From Ignelater luminosus (Eukaryota; Arthropoda; Insecta; Coleoptera; Elateridae), in contig VTPC01000027.1 of the NCBI GenBank assembly GCA_011009095.1, positions 96,622 to 160,621 on the forward strand: a stretch of 64,000 bases of DNA, in the 5' to 3' direction. Shown one piece after another: positions 1 to 14,661 of the stretch (its first letter is position 1; each line of letters starts with the position of its first letter). The notes beneath the pieces were generated by a model. The model made no database searches. It had not been told where the DNA came from and saw only the letters and a list, made by a program, of their open reading frames with translations. The translations under genes were made by a program, and so were the position numbers.

Positions 1-190
1 ATCCAGTCGGGTGCAAGCAGCGGAGATGCGCTACCTCAGACGAACAGCGGAGACCGCGTTAGGAATCAGACCATTAGAGTGTCCCTCCCACTCGAGCCTT
101 TGCAGACAGAATTGACAGATACAAGATGCGCTTGTATGGACATGTTGCCAGAATCCAAGACCACAGGCTAGAGAAGCGAGGATCGAGGGA
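1..190 (+). pseudogene. LINE ORF2 C-terminal fragment (eroded)
   Basis: Pieces of a non-LTR retrotransposon C-terminus can be read on the plus strand, but only by changing frame. They are QAAEMRYLRR near position 20, DRVRNQTIR from position 52, and RYKMRLYGHVARIQ from position 117. The order 'EMR-LRR ... D-RN--IR ... R--RLYGHV-R' is the familiar tail downstream of the reverse transcriptase in many animal LINEs. Stops and at least two frameshifts show it is dead. The window edge cuts it on the left, so the RT domain, if present, lies outside. The LINE clade is not decidable from this piece. Confidence 0.6.
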
Positions 191-3100
191 AGACAGCCTA
201 AAGGCTGTCAAAAGATGACATGGGCAGACTTTTTGATTCCCGTGTTCCAGAAACGAGACACAGATTCAAAGAAATGAAGAAGCCTTTGTAAGTAAGTAAG
301 CTAAATCAAATAATAACCTTGTCTAGTCAGGTTTCTCTAGTTCCAAATTTTACAACTGGAATCTATACACTGAAGTCATAAGTTTGAGACAAATCCAGTC
401 GAGCATACCGCTGTATCTTTTATTTTACTCACAAGTCGTTCCTTGAGTTCTCGAAATATGAAGTAGACAGAATGATAGTCTACGAAGAACCGGCTTGAAG
501 AGAATTCTTTTCTAATATGCTAATCTAGAAAGGCTTGTCTGGATCTTGTTTGGGTTATGATTGATATTCCAGCAACACGGTTGTAAAAGGTAAAAGTACT
601 TTTGAGCTAGAGCTACTAAAAGATCTATGGTATAAAAACTTAAGTAATATACTGCGTGTACCATAACAATCTATGTATAACTGCTTGACATTCTTCTCGA
701 AATAAAATAAAAAGGATTTGCTGGTAGATGGTTAGTCACCAATTGTATCGATGATTAGACTAGAAATACCCCGAACGTGCAACTTCGCTGTTTGAGAGTT
801 TTAGCAAGAGACGTTAATACTTGCATTTGCAGACTTTTCATTGAATGTTATCGAAACATCCGTAAGTTTTCCTAATTAGTTGCAAGCTAAACCGAATTGG
901 GCTAAATAATAAGAATTTAAAGTTTAGAACTAGTATTCATAAAACATAACCTTAAAAATGCATAATCCGTCATTCAATTGCTTAGAATTCATCTTCATTA
1001 ATTCTCAAATCACATACGCCTTGAAACTCAGAAAAGATATAGTCAATGTTAATCCATCTCAATCCTATTACTAGGAGAAACCAAGTCATGCTGCGTCATC
1101 AAGACGGCTTCAGAAATTTCAATTAATACAAAGATCAAGAAACAAATACAAAACAAATAACTTAATTCGACGATTAATTAATAATGGTTCTGCTGCTAAG
1201 CTGCATGGCAACAGTTAGCTGTTCTGATTTGATCCCCCTTGGAAGGAATAATCAGTAAATATTTTATGTAAGTAAATCCATCATTTTCCAGGAATACACC
1301 TGAGCTTATCCTAACTTTAAGTATTACAGAATTTTTATCACTTTATGTTTTTTCCAACTTTCACATTTTATTGTATCTCTTATTCTACATTTAATATCAA
1401 AGTCATGTGCTCTATTATAAATTTATTCCCTAGACAATTTATGTAAAATGAATGGAAATAGTCGACAGTTTTTTATGCCACTTGCTACACACATACCACA
1501 TGTTGCGTGTAAAGTAATCAATAACGTAATGTTTCTTGGAAAAACTCTAAATACCTACTAAACTTCTTTTTTTAATATTTAAATAATTAACTGAAGATTA
1601 ACTAGCAATGTGGAAGCTTTGAAAATGATTTAATTAAGTTATATTAACAATGGATAACATCCTCACGAAAAACAACAACCAAACCTTTGCCATATTTTGT
1701 TATGCAGGTAAAAATTCCGTATTCACAATAGAAAAGATTTCTTATTCTTTGTAAGAAAATATATCCTCTGCAAGGATGGGTCACGTTGTCGTATCAAGAT
1801 GCGTCGAAGTAGAAAATTCGGAAAGGGTATGTATTTCCAAGTTTCAAAAATCAACAATCAAATATGGCGTAACTCACCCACACAACCGTCAAGTAAAAAA
1901 TAAAATTAAAAAAGTTATTATTAACTAAAGTTCTGTAAGAGATTACCTTTTTTTAACAAAAGCTTTAGAAAGTTTGTTCGGCATTTCAATTATGCTCTCA
2001 ACCTCGCTAGTTGTATATTCTTTGTGCAACTATTCAGACACCGTTTTGTTCATCTTCTTCAGTTGTTTATTTAATAAAGTAATGCACCTACTTAATTGAA
2101 AAGTCTTACACTAAAGGTTAAACAGTCTTAAGTACAAGCTTTTTAGAGCTTTATTGATGGTAGTATCTACCATATACAAAACATGTTTGTCGATCTATTT
2201 TTTGTTTTTTTCTTTATTTTCGTGATACTGAAGCTTCATTTAATTTTATCACAGTTTCAATTATACTTTATTGGATTATTGAAAAGATATGTCAAATTTA
2301 ATATTTCCATTCCTCCATAACAGAAACAGTAGGGGAGAGGTTGCAATTTTTTCTTCTGGAAGAGTGTTCGCATGGCGTATAAGTACCGAATCAGATTCGC
2401 TTCGTTAAACTGACAATAGATACGTAGGAATGAAATTCAGAATTGAATCCTGAGACGTGATAAATTGAAGTTCGCGAGTATGGACAAGTACAATTCAAAA
2501 CGCATTGTAAAGGTTTAATTAACTTTTTCAGATGCCTTTGTTGCAAACTGACAAACAGAGTGAAACTACAATATGAAATGAGTCTGGAAATAATAATAAT
2601 AATAATAATAATAAAGATGAAATCAGAGTCTCAAGTAAAAGGAAATGGAAATTTTCGACAATGTCTAGAAGTCGTGATTTTGTATTTTACAAGACATATT
2701 TAAGGACGGTTTTTTCAGTGTTTAAAAGAAACAAGTTTCTAGGGAATCTTTTTTAATTAAGATTAATCGGATATTTATGCAAGCAATAAAACATATACGA
2801 AACGGGTTCAACCGTTTAGTAATAGAGCACTCTGGATTATTTCAAATATAAATCACAAACCCAAGCACGAACTTTAAACTCTAAGCTCAAATATCGCTAT
2901 AAAGGCTCAAAAGCTTTGTTTGCATAGTTGTAAAACTTCCAAAGCACTTCAAAATTTAAAAGGCAACTACACTGTTGCAATGATTTACGCTTCTGGCGTT
3001 CGCATAATTGCACCACTCACCTGTTGGGCATATTTTAGTCTTTTTTAAAGAGGAACTTTGCATTTGCTGAAGTAATATTTTACATTCAAGATTTCCGTGT

Positions 3101-6100
3101 TTTAGTACGGAAAATAAATTTTTTTATGAATGAAGATAGTAAAAAAGAAATAAATTTTCCGTGTGCTTCAGAAGAAATCTAAGATTATTTATCTTTTATG
3201 GAGTACTTTACATATCTGCAAAAGTTCTCGTGTTTTCTACGTTGTATGTAAACAGTGAAATGTTATTTGGCGAATTTTATGTGCTAGTTTTTTATTTTCT
3301 CTTTATGTTCTTGTATTCTGGTTGTCACTGAAAATTTAAACCTCTTGTTAAATAAACATTAATTGTGTCCCGTCTATATGTGATTACCACAGGCTTACTT
3401 GCTAGTCCTTGACGATTTTTTATAATCTAGTAACCGTAACTGTCAATTAATCAAAACTACAGATTGTGTGTTCAAAGATAGGACACCTACAATAATTCAC
3501 AGAAGTACTGTCTTGATTACAGAAACATCCCGCTATATGTATCAGAATGAAAAGTTCTGCATTAGTATAAGAATGATTAGTAGATAAATAAAAATATTTG
3601 ATAAGGAAATTAAAAAATTTATGAATGTACTTCTATTAATTCAGATTGGGGCACTACTTTTATGGGCGACTGTATAGAATAAGGTTGCAGAATAACTATT
3701 GACGACAGGTTTTTGTTTCGATGTTTGTCTGTTTATCCAAATAGACCTCTACCATCTAGATACATGTGATGTATCAGTACCAATCAACCTTTATTCTGTT
3801 CTCTAGAATCTTTATTGAGTATTATCCATCTACAGGTGCTTGTATCTCATACCAAACATTCCTAAGGGTCGGAGATTGAAGTTTCAAATTTTCTAAATAA
3901 GTTAGAAAATTAAACATCAGCTAAGCAGATCTTTTTAGCATGAGATCAACAGATAGAAGTGAAAAAATTTTATTATTGCTACTACTATATCATGAAATAA
4001 GTAAATTGATTAATGATCTTTGAAGAGTTTTCTCTTTGGTTATAGATTCCTATCCCACAAGAGCAACAAATTTCAAAATCCAATTGTAACAATCTTCTCT
4101 TAAGATTAATATTATTTGATGATCATTTTCTGCTGATCCTATAGTTTCCACAAAGTAATGAAGCTTTAATAATAAACAAAGCAATAAATAATCCTGATAT
4201 TAACCGAAAAAGATTTTTAAGACTTTAATAGAAACTAAATAGATACAATAGCGTAATCAACAATTTCTTTCAATCTGTGTCAAAGTTAATGACAAAAATT
4301 CTTCAGACTTAATTTGAAGGTAGGTGTACTTTCAGAGTCACTGCTAAGCCTTATCCGTCTTTTATGTCATTCATTCTGATCGTACAGTTTTATATGCAAA
4401 TGATAAAATCCACTAATCAGCAGACATTTTCTATTTTGATAATTTATTGAAAACTAAATATGTTCCTGAAGACATCCTAGGTTTTTTGCTGCCCTCGTCG
4501 TTTCCTATATCTTGGACAAGAAAGATGTTCCTTACATGTCAAATAATCTTTATAAAATAATTTTCTGTAGAATTTAGATCTGGCAGGTAAATAAATTGGC
4601 AAAGTAATAAAGGCTTCAATTGACTGCTTAATAATTTTGCTGTTGCCAAGTAGTCTAGTGGTCAAAAACAAGGAGACAAACTAGCGACTCATGATCATAA
4701 AACAATGATACTAAAGAAATTTTGAAGGAAGGGCAAATTATTATAGTTTCAGTTCAACTGTACCTTAACTTCTTATAAGCAACATTTTCTTCCTGATTAC
4801 CAATTTGGCTATGCTTACACCGCAACTCACCCACGAGAGCATCGACCCATTCAACTGGCATGATGAACCATGGCATTTATTGATTCTAAAAGGTGTATTT
4901 TTGGGATATTTTCAAGGTGCTATAGACAAAAATATCTTAACTTAGTCATAATACTCAGTAACAGTAATTTGAGAAGTTTCTGGTGCACCTATGTGGTTTT
5001 GCTCAACCAATCTTTTAATATTGTGCGTAGCAGTTTCAATCTGACATTCGTCAGGACAATTCTGCCCAATTTCCAAGCGCGAGGATGATAGTGATCCAGT
5101 CGGAACATCTTCCGATATAATTACTATATACTACTTTATTTAATAAGACTCCGCCAACATAGGCGCTTTAAACTTAAAGCAGGTGAAAATTCTGTATAGC
5201 GTGTGCAAGTCTAGAATTGTCTAGATTTCTGTACCCAACATAGGGCTTTTGAAAAGTGATCTTCCGGTAGATGGCTGTAAAGAAAGGGTCAAAATTGGTG
5301 ATCCATGCAAACATCGTTTTTGAATGTATTGTGTAAGTTCTACAGCATAAGGTATTTAAGTTAATTAATAAAAGAAGAAAAGTGCGCCCTCATGTTAATT
5401 ACAAACAAGTTAGGACATAAGAACGTCTTTCATTAAACGTTTTTAAAGTTGTTCTGTACTTTCGCAAGAATGTCTGAACAGCACCACCTAGATTTGTTAC
5501 AGAATTACAAATCGCTCTTCAATTCAGAAAAGAAGAAGCAAAGCACCATAGGCCCTAAAGATCTTCCAAAGAAAAAACTTGTGTCATTCGCATAAACATT
5601 GGCAAAATTCTTTGCAGGAGATACAAAGCATTTTTTTTTAAATAACTTTTGTTTAAACGTATTCCAGAGCATGCCGGGTCGGTTGTAGGAGACCCAGCGC
5701 CCCGATACAAAATCAAATAGGTGTGCCTAATTCTTATCATATTTCACATTGCTTTTTTTATTTTTACTTGCAAACTATGGCAAAACACTAACAGGGAATC
5801 ATTTTGAGTATACCAATAAATTCAGACCCACACATAGCTGATATTCAAGTCTGGTATCAGGATTTAGACTTACCAAAATTGTCAAGTTGATTTCCTGGTT
5901 CTTTGAGTCAATTGGGTTTTTTTGGACCAATTCGATTTATTGGCTCGGTTAAACAAATCTCGCTGTTCAGACTTTTTTAACCGGTCAGGATTCACTTAGA
6001 TTTTCTGAGACAGTTGGATTTTATGTATAATAATTTTGGAGCAGTTCGTCGTGAGGTACATAATGCTAGAAATGCTCTACAACGGTCAAAAGACAATGGT

Positions 6101-7594
6101 GGCAAAATAAAGACAAATTTTTAGAACAACGTCTGGTCGCCATAATCCATTTTCACTTGTTTACAATCTTTGACATATCTTTAGTCAGTGGTTGACGAGT
6201 TCATTCTTCTCACAGTTCTACAATTTTTCTGAAACATTTATTGGGCAATGTTTGGTATTTATTTGCTTGTCAACCTTTGATTGATACTACGAACGTCGTT
6301 AACACAAACCTCGATAAAACGAAAACTGATTATTTGAAATAATCTAAAATTGCCGAGAAAAACTCTATAGATGTTTATGCATAAATACCTTGATTTTTTT
6401 GGTATCTCGAATGACTCTATCCGCACATAAAGCAGGTTGTTACTTTGATAAGTCAAATTCCCGCCTACGTGAAATTAAGAAAAGTATATGCAATATAAGA
6501 ACAAGATATCACTTAAAATAAAAATTTTTTAATTTGTCGATTTATCAAAGTTTCTACATCAGCCAATCGACACAGCAAAATTTCGGCACTTAGCCTTTTA
6601 TGCCGTGGAATTTTTTTAATTTCTATAATAAAGCCAATGGGGATAAAATAAGGCTAGATTGCAATTCAATCTTGGAGTAATAAAAAGTGCATTTTTGGCG
6701 AGGTTCAACTGTAATTAGAAACTGATAATAAGAATCTATAGAACTGTGACTATTTAAAGAATATTTCCAACAATATAAGACAAGGTAGTCAAAGCATGCT
6801 CAAATAAACTGAATTAGTTTAAACTACTTGAATAAGTAAGTTGGCTATCATGAACTAACTTAGATGTTCCCGGGCATAATATAATCTTAAACATTGTGTT
6901 TTTAAATCTGGTTTAAGGCGGAATAAATTACAATTTGTTTTAGTTTCAATTAGGACTTTCTTTCAGAAAGTGCAGATTGACCCTCTTGCACCTGGTGCTG
7001 AAAGAGCTTAGCTGATAATAATTCTTATGGTATATCATCGTAGAGATGCAAAAATGTCTAGCTAAGGCATCAACAAGTGTACCCACTACGGTACTGTGCG
7101 ATCTTCAAAAAAGGAAAGTTTTCTCTATTCAACAGGACTTTTGTGCACCACTGGAAGGAAGAAATCGTCACAAACGGTAATACATAATAGAAATTCTTTA
7201 CAGTTTATATATTCTGAAAATATTACATTACCCATCCGTTATTCATTTTTGTTAGAAATCTAACATGATTCGTGTTCTAACGCAATGCTGAGAAAGCAAA
7301 GACAGTCAATCAATTATGGTTATCTCTACAGTCGCTGTTATAGGCTATGCGACTTTTTACTGTGGAAGAAAGCAATTTATAATTTGCGAAGAGAAGGCAC
7401 AGTCTCCCGCCAGCTTCATCGCCTCCGCCGAGCGCAAAAGCAATCAAATATTGATTATTTACAAAACAGATTCATCTTCTGTCCTATTTGATTTAAATAA
7501 ATCAACAATCTTTCTGCTTCAAATGCCGTTACTGAATTACTTTGTTTATTTTATAAATCTAATCCTAAATTAAAAATCCGGCTATCTTTTAGTA
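191..7594. other. AT-rich stretch without recognisable gene
   Basis: I see no supported coding region here. Open frames are under 90 codons, lack recognisable motifs and look like chance frames in AT-rich DNA. A 27-bp (AAT)n microsatellite lies at 2589-2615. No splice-linked exon chain was convincing. Confidence 0.5.
2589..2615. repeat. (AAT)n microsatellite
   Basis: About nine uninterrupted AAT/TAA units are visible. Confidence 0.95.
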
Positions 7595-7726
7595 CTGTTT
7601 TAGACGAGCGGTTTTTACCGTACTTTAGATCTTGAACCAAGACACTTTTGTGACAACGTTTCAAAATTTCTCGTGTCAATTTAATTTCGTAACTAAAAAA
7701 GATGAATAACCGCTCGTCTGAAACAG
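7595..7726. mobile_element. 132-bp inverted-repeat (MITE-like) element
   Basis: The left end CTGTTTTAGACGAGCGGTT is repeated in inverse at the right end, whose reverse complement is CTGTTTCAGACGAGCGGTT: 18 of 19 bases match. The arms are about 19-23 bp and enclose about 90 bp with no coding potential. No clear target duplication is visible (left flank ..GTA, right flank CACATAG). It could be a small non-autonomous DNA transposon or simply a hairpin-forming repeat. Confidence 0.5.
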
Positions 7727-10700
7727 CACATAGTAAGGTATCAAAAGCATTATTGACCACCGTTATGGTTCGTACATTGAATGGTTAACTTGAGATCAAC
7801 AAAAACTGTTCGCAGCATTCTTTGGATTCAACAAAAGGTATCTCTGCAAGGTTGTTTTGCTTTCCCCAGGAGAACTAAAACTGGACAGCTCAGCTTTACA
7901 AGTTTTTTAACTGAAAAAGGTAACATAAAACAAGTTTCTTGCTGAACGAGATTTTTGTTTTATTTGGAAGTTTCGATATATTGCGACAAGTCTTTACTAC
8001 CATGAAAGCATATCAGATTTAAGAATATTTTTGCCGTATCTCAAGATATCTTATCTATTGCCAAAAGACCATTTTTCTTCCAATAAACATACCTTTGCGC
8101 GTTCGCAGCTTACTTTGGAGCAGTTGATGTTGACGAGGATATTTTGGATCAAGCTACTAAAGGGGATAATAACAAGCGGAATCCATATCAATTATGTATA
8201 GCACGTACAGTGTGTTCCATTTTCGACGTTTGTATACTATATTTTGGATATTAGTAGAGATAGAAAAATGGAGTTTGTAACTTACTGTTCTAATTTTGCA
8301 AGCCGAATTAGTTGATGAAAACGAAATTTGTAGATTTTATTTTTTGTTTTCTTGAAGGTGCTATATATTACGGTTTGCTTGTCAAAATGAATATAACATG
8401 TTTAAGATTCCCTTGGTACCTACAATATTTGAGTTAGAGACGGAATTTGAATGCAAGTTGGCTTAAACACCATCAGAAAGAAAATGTAAAGAGCTTTTCT
8501 ATAATGTTATAGTTTGATACATTTACCTAACGAAGGGCTTCTAAAAACGATTCTTCGTTCACGTAGAGATTTAATTTCTAACCAAAATTGTCACTTTTTA
8601 TCTTCATTGAAGCTGTCGTAACATGCTAAATTTTATCACATTGTGAGCATCAGTTCGTAAAAGAAAATTGTTAGTCTTGAAGATTTTGGCAGCAGTCATA
8701 AAACCACTTTATTCTGACATTCACCTCAGGTATTCGAGGGGGAGTGAAACAAATTCTTAAAGTCATTATTAATTAAGGGAAATTTAACCAACTCCTAAAG
8801 TATTTTTATTTGAAATTTTGTTCCTTGCTTCCTTTTTTACTACACGCCTGAGACAGTTGCCTTACTTACTTAGACAATAAAAAAAAACAAGAACAGATAG
8901 ATAGAATGAAAAATAATAGATTGATAGCAAGCGAATGTTCGTAAAGCGAAAAGGGACCGAGGGGTAGATCGTTTATGAAATGGAAGGTTAGCTGGCAATC
9001 GATATAACAGGAGTAATAGAAAAATTGAAAAAACAAGCCTTAAGGCTTATATTAAATCAAGAGGCAGAAGGTACAATTTCGTTTATTCACTACGTCTTCT
9101 TATTTTTCAAAATAAGATTATAACATCGGTCGTAAAAACTGACAGAAACAGATGGATTTCTTTCGAGAGATGATTTTTACGAATTTTAATGCTGGTTATT
9201 GGGGAAGATTCTCTGAAAATCAGCTGGTTGTTTGTTTAATGCTGATGTACTTCGAGGTTAAACAGAAATAAAGTTCATAAACATTTTTTGTAACTGTTTA
9301 AGAAATCCATTTCAGGAATTGTTTATTTTATATTGTAAAGAAAAATTTTAGAAATAAGATACTTCAGTTTTATGTACATGAAAAACAAAGTGAGTCTGGT
9401 ATGTAAAGCGTATGCAGAACAAATTATTAATAGTTTTTCTTTGAATAAAATATAAAAAACTGATTTTGAGCTACTCCTGACAAAGAAATTGTTTGTTTGT
9501 TAAAATATTTTATTAAAGTGTACATTTTGGAATTTTAAATTCCAATATATATGCGATTCTAAAATCTTCAAAATTCAATTCTTTCAGTTTTTGATCTAGA
9601 TTATAGTGTGTACCAGTTACAAATGTTTATCATTAAATATCTGTTGATAATGTTTAATAAAAAAACTACAAAAGTTATCTTCACACGTAACTTGTTCATC
9701 GGTTCCAATCAGATTTATGTTTTACGAAAAACTCAAGATTATTACCCTAAGTAAAATTAAAAGTAGGTCTTGATGAAAACTTTAATTTTGGAGACTTCAA
9801 AGAATTTATATCTTATTTACCAAAATCTGCATATTACTTCTCAAATAAATAATTAGAAACTATTTTCAGGCCAAATCAGTTTGAATTCGTTTCCCATTTG
9901 GTAATTGGAAAAATAAAATCATGAAGACAGCATTGTTTCGAAATACACTAGAACACAATTTCTAGTAGGTATCAGAAAATCGTTTCTCGTAACACTTTTG
10001 ACATTCTCATCTCAGTAAACTTGCTACAACAAATATAGACGTCTATTATTCCATATCAACAGGTAGCACATAAACGTCAAAATTAAATTACACAAGTATC
10101 ATACCTGTCTGTTATAAGAGATTTCTCCCTTTTCTTCAGCACCTCAATGTACGAACCGCGGTTATTTTCAATTTTTATTAGCAAACTTCGGTCGTAACGG
10201 CTTGTATTTCAACTTTAAAGCGCTTTAAACGGGTTATTAAAACTAATTTTCTGACGCATAAATGTTCAAATGAAGCTTTTAGTAATAAAAATTTTTAGTA
10301 GTATTCGAATGAAAACGCGAGCTCCCTTTTTTCGGTTTAAAATCTTGCCATATCGAGCTTTTAAATCTTAGGACGCTGTTATACTGTCAGAGGTCGGTTG
10401 GGCTGAAACGCGGTCGGACTTAAACTGGGGTCCTGCAAGCAGCGTCGGTATGCTGTCGGCGCCCTTCGTCGATAAATTCACCTCGGAAGCTGAGCCACGG
10501 CATAACTAACTGCGAAAAAGTATAACTCTATATCTCTATCTTGCTAACCTTACCATCGATTACTATTTAATAACATTAACTAAATTGTTGATTTTAAAAC
10601 ATCTATTGGGGTTTTATTAAAATTTAAAAAAAATTATCTAAAAACTTAATTTAAGATTTTTCAGATTTTATTTTATTTCCAAACTTGCATTAAACGGCAT

Positions 10701-13700
10701 TTAAGGAATTTCAAGACAACCTAATAATGTTAAAAAATTTCAAGCATCTGAATTTTTAAATTTTAATTTAGTAAGATGCTTCAAACTACTACATCTAATG
10801 AAAAGCTAATATTTGAAAAAGTGAATTTCGGTAGGTGGAACATTTTCTCTAATGAAACTAATTTAAAAACAAAATTGTTTTATTGAATCTTCCCTCAAGA
10901 ACGACAAGATTAGCATACACTTTCCAGTTGTAAATGCGAGAGAAACTGTTTCTACCCTTTACTTATTCTCCGCTGTTACCTTGACCTAACCGATCGGTTT
11001 GACCCTTTTCTTGCAAGTTCTATCTTCGCTGCCACGTATTTGCAACACTAATTTCTACCCTAGATATGCTTAATCTGCGTTGTTAAGATTGTCCCTTATA
11101 ATACTATAGCTACCTCATTATGCCCTGTAGTATGATACGAACAAAGAGAAAGATAATTCTTTTTTATGTGCCAATCCTATTTAATAACCAAGGTGCCTTT
11201 GATAATATTTTATTTTTATTTAAATCTGTATAATGTGCTTCGTAAAAGAATGGTCAGAAAAGAGAATAAGCTACTTGACAGAATAATACCAAGTTTCTAT
11301 AAAAACGTAAGCTATCATTTTATTTTATTAATGTAATATCAATGAATCAGAGCTCGCTGCACAAATCGTCTCGGTCCCAAATCGCCAGCGGCACAATTTA
11401 GAAAAGTTTTTGGATAAGGCACGTTCTATTTCAGGACCGAGCGGATGGAGCGCGATGACTTCACCAAACGGCCAAGAAGTGTTGTTTCCGGTCACCCTGA
11501 ATAGTACTCTAGACTAATTTTATCTTAATAGTTTGAATTCTTTGCCTAAAGAAAAATAACCGAAGTTGGGATTAAAATAATTAGAAAAAAAACCATAAGA
11601 AGACAGAAAGTAAAATTTGTAAGAAATTTACTGCGAACGGGTCATCTTCAGATTTCGAGAATTTTAAGAACAGAAATTTCCAAAACACGGACTTTAAACT
11701 AAAAAACGTAATTCTTGGACAAAAATAAAATAAGACCTTCCTGATTCAGTTTTGCCTGCTTTTTCCAATAGGACAGTTTCAAATTTTGTACTGTAGATCT
11801 AAGTGCAAATAATCAATTAAATTGATTAGCAGTCTACGCAAAATTACTTCCCTTAAAAAAATATTTGGGAAGAGTAAGGAAAAGATCTAAAAGTACTATT
11901 TTTCTCAAAGCAGACGTATATGTTCTTCTAAAATGGCGTCTTTCCAAAATAACATTCCTAAGTATTTTTGCCAAAAAAACTGTCTTTCACCTGAATTATT
12001 AAACTTAAAGCGAAATAGCAACATTTGGGGGCAGTAGAATAGAAAGAAAGTAGTCTTTAATGGTTTTCTATGATTTTCCAAGACCATTCGGATTGTGGAA
12101 AGCCAATTTCACATCTTAAGAATAAAAGCTAGTTCTATACGCCTATGCCCATAAAGATGCGTTTAAAGAAGACGAAGAAATTTGACAGTAGATAATGAAA
12201 ACAAAGAAATCATTCCACACCTTCCAAGTATATTTCTAATTCAGATGATTTTTTCATACACAGTGACTTTGAGAGCAGAACAGAACAAATCCGGAGTCCA
12301 TGGAAGGAGGTCGGTCTCGGAAGCGGCCACTCGTGGCAGGTTCTTGCATAACCGTACCGATGTCATCTTCTGACAAGCAAATGTTACGTTTTAAAGAATT
12401 ACGCTGTATAGGACTAGTCACTTTACGTTTCCAGATAAAATACAAATCGATATAATTTTGGAAACCGGGTTTTCCAAAGGACATGAACAAGATAGATTTC
12501 TCGTTCCGTAGACAAAAGTTTTTCATCCACGAGGGTCCTTAACAATACCCGGATCATCCACACGCTGATTTCAATTACCTCCAACGTGGCGCAAAATGAA
12601 AAGCTCCGTCCAGAAGTCTTAGAAGAGGTTCCCAAATCAATTCCATCGAGCAACAGAGAGTAGTAGATTAGTATGATTTGTGTTCATCACCAAAAACTCC
12701 TCAAGATTTTTAATTAATAATTACTTTATAATGTGAATTTTAAAGGGTAGGCCTTTAATAGAGTTGACAATTTTCTATAATATAGTTACATAAAAAATCT
12801 ATTGCCGAACACATTTTGTAGATAAGAAATCGTAGAGTAAATATCTCAGCAGGCGCATTAAAGTGTGATGCATAGCAAGAATCCGTTATAACGTACAATT
12901 AATACGAAAGCGCAGACCAAAGAATTAGCAGTGCATGCGCAATAATGACGTTAACATCATGTAAGTAACCAGCAAGTGGGATTTTTGAATATTTTAGAAT
13001 AACACTGTAATCAAATGCTCGTAGTCACGGTATTGTTTGATCATTCTCTGGTACAGTTGAATTTGCAGCAGCTAGTTAAACAGCCTCTTCCTTCTTCATA
13101 GTTTCTGTAATCTTCCAGATCAAAGGATAGGATGCTTCTGTGAGGCGGAAGAGGATGCTGTGCATTCCCCTAAAAAGTTGTTCGCACGGGAAAGATCTTG
13201 CACAATAATGTCATACAGATTCACACGGAGATGATCCACGTATCTATAAATTCAGTCACTGTCTACATTCTGAATAAATCCAGTTTATAGACCCTTCACA
13301 GTCAAAGTCGGATTACGTTTCCTATAGGGTCAAATGCGGAAGAGGAGCCCCTCCTCACATGAGCTGCTAACTACAAACTTGACTGATACCTGCCAGCAAG
13401 GTTATGCTTCCATGTTTCTTCACATTGCTTGTGACAGGTGCAAAAAGCAACCTCGCATTCTCTTAACAGGAAATTATTCTAAAAACATCTTCATTTCTAA
13501 TTTCTCACAATTGATCATAGCAAATTTTGGGTAAACTGAAAGGAAATGCCAATTTCAAGGTTGATTTGTATACCAACCAGTTCAAAGCAGTGCTTGTTGA
13601 GCAGTAACAAGTTCCCCGTTTATTAAATATGAAAATCCTTCCAGTCGGGTCACTTATATCATTCCTCAAGAATGATCTGTCAAGCACGTTTTGCTACACG

Positions 13701-14609
13701 GATATTATATGATGAGCTTTTTCAAACTAGTCACGTCTTCAGAAGATGGGTTGATCTTTCCTTAACTTTTCGTATCATCCGTACTGTATCTCAGGGACGA
13801 GGCATTATAAGTGCTGTTGGGATATTTATCTTTTTGCTCGCCTTAACTACAATATCACGTATTTTGATTTTTCCACTTTTGGAGTTACATTTCCAGACGT
13901 TTTTTGACAAATATGTAAGGTCGCATACGTATATGGTTATTTTAAGAAAAGCGCGCAATAAGAAGTGTTCTATTATTTTTCTTCAACAAAAACCTTATTC
14001 TACAAAATTCGTCCTATGACATGTAACCTACGAAATGCGTCCTCGGGTAATCTATCCCCTAAAATGAGTTCTACAAAAACATGAAAAGTTTTTTACATTC
14101 AAAGTTAGACGATCTGCGTTAGTTTTGATTATTATATGATGAAGATGGAAATAAAAAACCTGCACCTGTTTACAACTATTCAAAAAGCATGAACATGAAA
14201 TTTAAATTTTGATTATTAACAAAGTGGTCATCTGACTGAGATATTACAATAGCAGTATCACATGGTAGTGCTTTCCAATTCTCTTTTATCCGGATCGATT
14301 CATAACTATGTGTTACATTGCTATGTTATGACTAATACAATTCCAATAATTCGATCAGTACAATACTACTTACCTTATCTTGAAGGACTAATGATTTTGA
14401 ACTTCTATTGTATTATGTACTCACTTTTCTGCAATATTTATAGTGATATTGCTTCATCTTAAATTGATTTCGTGACGAAAAACATTATTTAAAATTTTAT
14501 CAGTCAATACGTTTTTGGATTTTGAACACAGGCATACAACACGTAGGATCTCTGCTCAGAAATCAATCTGCTCTAAAGCAGAACATCGCACTACTGAAAA
14601 ATCAATGAA
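7727..14609. other. AT-rich stretch without recognisable gene
   Basis: No open frame here carries a motif I recognise. A somewhat GC-richer patch sits at about 10380-10500 and another at 12290-12660, both without identifiable homology. The longest open frame (13672-14019, 115 codons, plus) has hydrophobic runs but nothing diagnostic, and is not called as a gene. Confidence 0.45.
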
Positions 14610-14661
14610 GACACAAAACAAGTGACACAAAACAAGTGACACAAAACAAGTGACACAAAAC
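14610..14661. repeat. 14-bp tandem repeat, about 3.7 copies
   Basis: The unit GACACAAAACAAGT is repeated without mismatch three times and then partially (GACACAAAAC). It is a short minisatellite with no associated gene. Confidence 0.95.

Noticed and set aside
8930..9000. Possible LINE tail (KGPRGRSFMKW) on the plus strand
   Set aside because: Too short and no neighbouring LINE motifs in any frame.
12254..12653. Overlapping minus frames of 76-90 codons in a GC-richer patch
   Set aside because: Two overlapping frames on one strand and one on the other, none with a recognisable domain or splice context.
13672..14019. 115-codon plus frame with hydrophobic segment
   Set aside because: No family match that I can recognise, no supporting exon structure, and the length is within chance for 64 kb.
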